A model generated the notes under the pieces. That model ran no database searches. It saw nothing but the letters and a program-made list of their open reading frames with translations, and was not told the origin of the DNA. A stretch of 5,966 nucleotides of DNA from Paracoccaceae bacterium (GTDB lineage: Bacteria; Pseudomonadota; Alphaproteobacteria; Rhodobacterales; Rhodobacteraceae): NCBI GenBank assembly GCA_003565055.1, contig PXDM01000219.1:1-5966 (forward strand), read 5' to 3'. The position numbers and the translations under genes were made by a program. Every line of letters begins with the position of its first letter. The first letter of the stretch is position 1. Below are positions 5,413-5,966 of this stretch, in pieces.

Positions 5413-5966
5413 TGACCGATCCCGCCGGCAAATATCTGGCCGCATGGGGCGGCACGGCCGTGACGATCTGGGACGCGAAAACCGGCAAGGCGCTGCGTCA
5501 GCTCCAGTTGGATGGCCGCGGCTGGATCAAGCCCGAGAGGGGGCCGCGCGGATCTCAAAACATGCAATGGTTCGAAAACCTCGGTTGGGCTCAATGGAAT
5601 CGAGCGTTCCAGCTCCGCGGACCGCGGAAGGTGACCAGGGAGAACATGCAGGTGCCCATGCCGCTTTACCTCACCGAGGAGGGCGAGCAGCTCGGCGTGA
5701 ACGTCGCCTATTATGAGGGCACGGACGGAAAGCTGCCGGATCTGGCGCAGGCCGAGCCGGTCGACACCGCCACCCAGGCGCGGATCGACCTCTCGCGACG
5801 TGAGCGCGACGAGAACTTCGCGATGATCTTCACCGGTTACCTGCAGGTGGCGGTCGAAGGGGAATACCCCTTCGAGTGGCGGACTGACGCCCACACCACC
5901 GTGACCGTCGACGGCAAGGCCGTCGGCAACCGGGAAAAGGTCTTCCTGACCGCCGGCGCGCATCCG
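5400..5966 (+). CDS. WD40-repeat plus PA14-like domain protein, fragment open at both ends
   Basis: An uninterrupted 189-codon frame runs from the junction to the window edge. Numbered from the ATG at 5400 (unlikely to be the true start), residues 6-36 contain the last part of a WD40 blade: DPAGKYLA followed by VTIWDAKTGKALRQL, the classic ending of such a repeat. After a linker rich in Trp, Arg and Gln (40-95), a PA14-like beta domain starts near GVNVAYYEG at 99-107, continues through DENFAMIFTGYLQV at 137-150, EGEYPFEW at 153-160 and VTVDGKAVG at 168-176, and ends incomplete at LTAGAHP. PA14 modules often bind carbohydrate; WD40 propellers mediate protein contacts. Together they are common in large secreted or surface proteins of Planctomycetes and Verrucomicrobia, which is inference from architecture. 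Both termini are missing, so length, signal peptide and any catalytic domain cannot be judged. Arginine codon use differs from the genes to the left. Confidence 0.72.
   Translation, partial: MAEAVTDPAGKYLAAWGGTAVTIWDAKTGKALRQLQLDGRGWIKPERGPRGSQNMQWFENLGWAQWNRAFQLRGPRKVTRENMQVPMPLYLTEEGEQLGVNVAYYEGTDGKLPDLAQAEPVDTATQARIDLSRRERDENFAMIFTGYLQVAVEGEYPFEWRTDAHTTVTVDGKAVGNREKVFLTAGAHP

Noticed and set aside
5406..5963. Minus-strand extension making the ThDP enzyme a 690-residue protein with a novel N-terminal domain
   Set aside because: The extra roughly 186 residues are antisense to, and share codon boundaries with, the WD40-PA14 frame, which has clear domain motifs. The extension is Pro/Arg/Gly/His-rich with no ThDP-family blocks, as expected of a GC-rich shadow frame.

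Overview
The window is GC-rich and gene-dense. From its 5' end to about position 5405 it looks like an ordinary alphaproteobacterial chromosome, most likely Rhodobacteraceae or a close relative. This rests on protein character, strong CGC preference for arginine, and tight packing with ATGA/TGATG overlaps. Taxonomy is inferred from reading, not from a search.

Layout: an 81-bp divergent region (1396-1476) separates two transcription units. Leftward on the minus strand are a Prx5-type peroxiredoxin (907-1395) and, overlapping it by one base, a FemAB-like/COG3146 acyltransferase (1-907) that runs off the window. Rightward on the plus strand is a tightly coupled operon: a ferredoxin-reductase-type FAD/NAD oxidoreductase (1477-2679), rsmD for 16S rRNA m2G966 methylation (2676-3251) and a HAD phosphatase (3236-3883). 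The last two junctions overlap by 4 and 16 bases. A minus-strand thiamine-diphosphate enzyme of the acetolactate synthase superfamily (3891 to about 5405) converges on the HAD gene with a 7-bp gap.

Near 5403-5412 the sequence changes abruptly. The ThDP enzyme loses its first roughly 45-50 residues, breaking just before the catalytic glutamate. From the same point a rightward reading frame (5400-5966) encodes the end of a WD40 repeat followed by a PA14-like domain, a combination more typical of Planctomycetes/Verrucomicrobia-type proteins. Both genes lack their 5' ends at this one point, and arginine codon use changes across it. A chimeric contig is the simplest reading; a real deletion or rearrangement is the alternative. 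The long minus-strand frame that reads through the join (to 5963) is an antisense artefact beyond it.

Functionally, the left part mixes redox/peroxide housekeeping (peroxiredoxin, NAD-linked flavoprotein reductase), rRNA modification and small-molecule phosphatase functions. No tRNA, rRNA, CRISPR array, insertion sequence or convincing terminator was seen, and there is no gene-free stretch over 300 bases. I did not find a clearly new biological system. The points deserving attention are the junction, the unassigned ThDP enzyme and the WD40-PA14 fragment.
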